In this document: positions 61,965-64,000 of the stretch, one piece after another
Position numbering within the stretch: position 1 is the first letter of the stretch
How the letters are laid out: the number at the start of each line of letters is the position of its first letter
Origin: Jiulongibacter sp966250325
Lineage (GTDB): Bacteria; Bacteroidota; Bacteroidia; Cytophagales; Spirosomataceae
Direction: 5' to 3'
Assembly: GCA_966250325.1 (NCBI GenBank)
Contig: CBINGY010000016.1
Coordinates: 14,254 to 78,253, forward strand
Length of the DNA stretch: 64,000 bases
Translations under genes and position numbers: made by a program
Notes under the pieces: generated by a model
What the model was told of the DNA's origin: nothing
Seen by the model: only the letters and a program-made list of their open reading frames with translations
The model's database searches: none

Positions 61965-64000
61965 ATGAAATTTTTATCTGTCCTGGTTTTATGCTTTATA
62001 TCGTTTGTTTCCCTCGCGGATGACGGTTCCAGATTGTGGTTAAAATATGACCTCCTGCCCGATCAAGCCTACCGGAAAGAGCTGGCAAAATCCTACAACG
62101 AAATTGTCATACAATATGACAATGAAAAATCGAGGTTGGCTGCGAGCGAACTGCAATTGGCCTTTAGGGGTCTGACAGGAAAAGAGCTGGGAATTCGCTT
62201 CGCTGAAAAGTATAAACAGGGAAAACCTATCCTCTATAAAAAGGGGATTCTTTTAACCAATGGAGATGAAAAAGGACAAATTACCGATGAGGGATTTAGA
62301 ATCCAGAGCAGTCTTGGGAGTAGTTTGATAATCGGAAAATCTGAACAAGGTCTTCTATATGGCACTTTCGCCTTCATTCGTAAACTTCAGATGCAGGAGT
62401 CCCTGGATTTTGAGCTGGAAGAAAGTCCTAAAGTCCAGATCAGAATGCTGAATCATTGGGACAACGCCAACGGAACCGTGGAAAGAGGTTACGCAGGCTC
62501 TTCCATCTGGAAATGGTTTGAGCTTCCGTATCGAATTGATCCCCGGTATATTCAATATGCCCGGGCTAATGCCTCTATAGGCATCAATGCGGTAAGCATC
62601 AATAATGTCAATGCTAGCTCCCGGTTTCTTACTGCCGAGTATCTGGAAAAAATCAAAGCAGTAGCAGATGTGCTACGCCCTTATGGGATCAAAGTCTTTA
62701 TTTCGGTCAATTTCAGATCACCCAGAACACTCGGCGGACTGGAAACCTCTGACCCGCTGGATCCGGAAGTGCGGAAATGGTGGGCCAATAAAACCGAAGA
62801 AATTCATCAATATATCCCCGATTTCGGTGGCTATCTGGTCAAAGCCAATTCTGAAGGAGAACCAGGCCCGCAAGATTATGGCCGCACGCATGCCGATGGA
62901 GCCAACATGCTGGCCGAGGCCCTGAAAGGACATGACGGAATCGTCATCTGGAGAGCCTTTGTTTACAAAGCAGACCCGAATGGCGACCGCTTTAAAGAAG
63001 CTTACGAACAATTCAAACCACTTGACGGACAGTTTGACGAAAAAGTGGTAGTTCAGGTCAAAAACGGGCCCATTGACTTTATGCCTCGGGAGCCCTTCCA
63101 CCCCATGTTTGGGGCTTTTCCAAAAACCCCGCTCGCCATGGAATTTCAAATAACACAGGAGTATTTGGGGCATTCAACCCATCTGGTGTATCTGGCTCCC
63201 ATGTTTAAGGAATGTCTGGATTCCGACACTTACGCGAACGGCCCGGGCAGTACCGTTGCCAGCGTAATCGATGGATCGGTCCATAATTACCCCATAACCG
63301 TGATGGCCGGCGTAGCCAATACCGGCTCTGATGATAACTGGACGGGGCATCCTTTCGGGCAAGCCAACTGGTATGCTTATGGTCGCCTGGCCTGGGATCA
63401 TTCCTTGAGCTCAGAGCAGATAGCCAAAGAATGGACGAAGCTGACACTTAGCAAAGACCAGAAAACGGTTGAGGAAGTGGTTGATCTCATAATGAAATCT
63501 CACCCTACGTATGTGAAATATACGTACCCATTGGGCTTACATCACATGATGGGTGAGAGTCACCATTTCGGGCCGGAGCCCTGGCTGGAGAAAAGTGGCC
63601 GCCCCGACTGGACCTCCGTGTATTACCACAGAGCGGATGAAGCGGGTATAGGTTTTGACCGCACCGGAAAGCTGAGCGATGCCCTCAAACTTTATGCTCC
63701 GCAAGTGCAGGCACAATGGAATAACCCGGCCACCTGCGACCTGGATTACCTCATGTGGTTCCATCATTTGCCCTGGAATTATACCCTCTCTACCGGAAGA
63801 AATGTCTGGAATGAGCTGATGACCCGCTACTATACCGGTGTAGAAGATGTGTCGGCCATGCAAAGTCAATGGAATGCTTTAGAAAATAAAATAGACCGGG
63901 AAACCTTTGAAAATGTGAAAGGAAGACTGGCGGTGCAGCATCGGGAGGCTTTATGGTGGCGTGATTCCTGCTATCTCTATTTCAAAAATTTCTCAAAAAT
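61965..64000 (+). CDS. Alpha-glucuronidase, GH67 (3' end outside the window)
   Basis: Exported enzyme removing (4-O-methyl-)glucuronic acid from the ends of xylo-oligosaccharides. The ATG at 61965 starts a signal peptide (FLSVLVLCFISFVSLA); 678 complete codons follow without a stop before the window ends. GH67 hallmarks are the N-terminal ASELQLAF region, IRMLNHWDNANGTVERGYAG, KANSEGEPGPQDYGRTHADG with the catalytic acid Glu, VQVKNGPIDF with the catalytic Asp, MEFQITQEYLGH with the second Glu, and LDYLMWFHHLPW. It lies 54 bases after uxuA, so the released uronate feeds that pathway. Full length is expected near 700 residues or slightly more. Confidence 0.94.
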   Translation, partial: MKFLSVLVLCFISFVSLADDGSRLWLKYDLLPDQAYRKELAKSYNEIVIQYDNEKSRLAASELQLAFRGLTGKELGIRFAEKYKQGKPILYKKGILLTNGDEKGQITDEGFRIQSSLGSSLIIGKSEQGLLYGTFAFIRKLQMQESLDFELEESPKVQIRMLNHWDNANGTVERGYAGSSIWKWFELPYRIDPRYIQYARANASIGINAVSINNVNASSRFLTAEYLEKIKAVADVLRPYGIKVFISVNFRSPRTLGGLETSDPLDPEVRKWWANKTEEIHQYIPDFGGYLVKANSEGEPGPQDYGRTHADGANMLAEALKGHDGIVIWRAFVYKADPNGDRFKEAYEQFKPLDGQFDEKVVVQVKNGPIDFMPREPFHPMFGAFPKTPLAMEFQITQEYLGHSTHLVYLAPMFKECLDSDTYANGPGSTVASVIDGSVHNYPITVMAGVANTGSDDNWTGHPFGQANWYAYGRLAWDHSLSSEQIAKEWTKLTLSKDQKTVEEVVDLIMKSHPTYVKYTYPLGLHHMMGESHHFGPEPWLEKSGRPDWTSVYYHRADEAGIGFDRTGKLSDALKLYAPQVQAQWNNPATCDLDYLMWFHHLPWNYTLSTGRNVWNELMTRYYTGVEDVSAMQSQWNALENKIDRETFENVKGRLAVQHREALWWRDSCYLYFKNFSK

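Noticed and set aside
1..64000. tRNA, rRNA, CRISPR, insertion sequences, prophage
   Set aside because: No cloverleaf-like gene, array of spaced repeats, transposase, integrase or phage structural gene was recognised on either strand by eye; a dedicated search could still find a small RNA.

Overview
The window reads as a chromosomal segment of a Bacteroidota bacterium, most likely order Cytophagales. Support comes from a SusC/SusD pair, secreted proteins ending in type IX secretion (T9SS) type A and type B sorting domains, lipoproteins with LS(S)C-type lipoboxes, Bacteroidota-style -7 boxes (TAnnTTTG) with few clear Shine-Dalgarno sites, CRTAC1/ASPIC-UnbV proteins, a meso-DAP-type MurE and a GH67/uxuA/xylA glucuronoxylan set. 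I saw no rRNA, tRNA, CRISPR array, insertion sequence or phage gene. Most of the segment is dense housekeeping DNA.

Layout. 1-8 kb: ahcY (-), a T9SS type B secreted protein, murF (-), an O6-alkylguanine-DNA methyltransferase and a T9SS type A secreted protein. 8-11.7 kb: a GlcD/GlpC-type FAD and Fe-S oxidoreductase (-) followed by a small AT-rich lipoprotein gene; this gene is flanked by a 25-bp near-identical direct repeat of the oxidoreductase gene's 3' end. 11.7-23.7 kb: a nutrient-uptake locus (SusC, SusD, terminator, small lipoprotein, two giant overlapping FG-GAP/ASPIC-UnbV lipoproteins), headed by a 17-bp perfect inverted repeat whose arms each hold a LacI-family-like operator. 23.7-31.7 kb: a flippase overlapping murE, a FUSC membrane protein, a sugar isomerase-like TIM barrel and a membrane-anchored MutS-like ATPase. 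31.7-38 kb: recG, a decayed sulfotransferase-like pseudogene, then an SGNH hydrolase, a NodU/CmcH carbamoyltransferase, a 49-residue DUF5989 protein and an SxtJ-family protein. 38-46.6 kb: xylA, a GlpF-type aquaporin, purB, a lone ExbD, tcdA, a TatD-family hydrolase, a FucP-type sugar transporter, a small outer-membrane-like protein and purU. 46.9-54.2 kb: a TPR-rich zone with a soluble TPR protein, a TMTC-like membrane/TPR protein, and an operon of TPR protein, DUF4292 lipoprotein and degenerate LytM/EnvC-like protein. 54.2-59.5 kb: panB, ComEC, a PduO-type adenosyltransferase (-), a small membrane protein and queA. 59.5-64 kb: a LacI regulator, uxuA and a GH67 alpha-glucuronidase cut by the window end.

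How parts fit together. GH67 (releases glucuronate from xylan side chains), uxuA (mannonate dehydratase) and xylA (xylose isomerase) together suggest glucuronoxylan use. A LacI-like operator in front of uxuA resembles the two sites upstream of susC, so the two regions may share a regulator or respond to related ones. The best candidate for an under-described system is the SGNH hydrolase, carbamoyltransferase, DUF5989 and SxtJ cassette at 34.3-37.9 kb. It resembles the sxtI/J/K trio of saxitoxin clusters but sits here with an envelope-type SGNH enzyme and the remains of a sulfotransferase-like gene. Also worth attention are the tandem CRTAC1-like lipoproteins beside SusCD, the membrane-embedded MutS-like ATPase, and the short repeat around the inserted lipoprotein gene.
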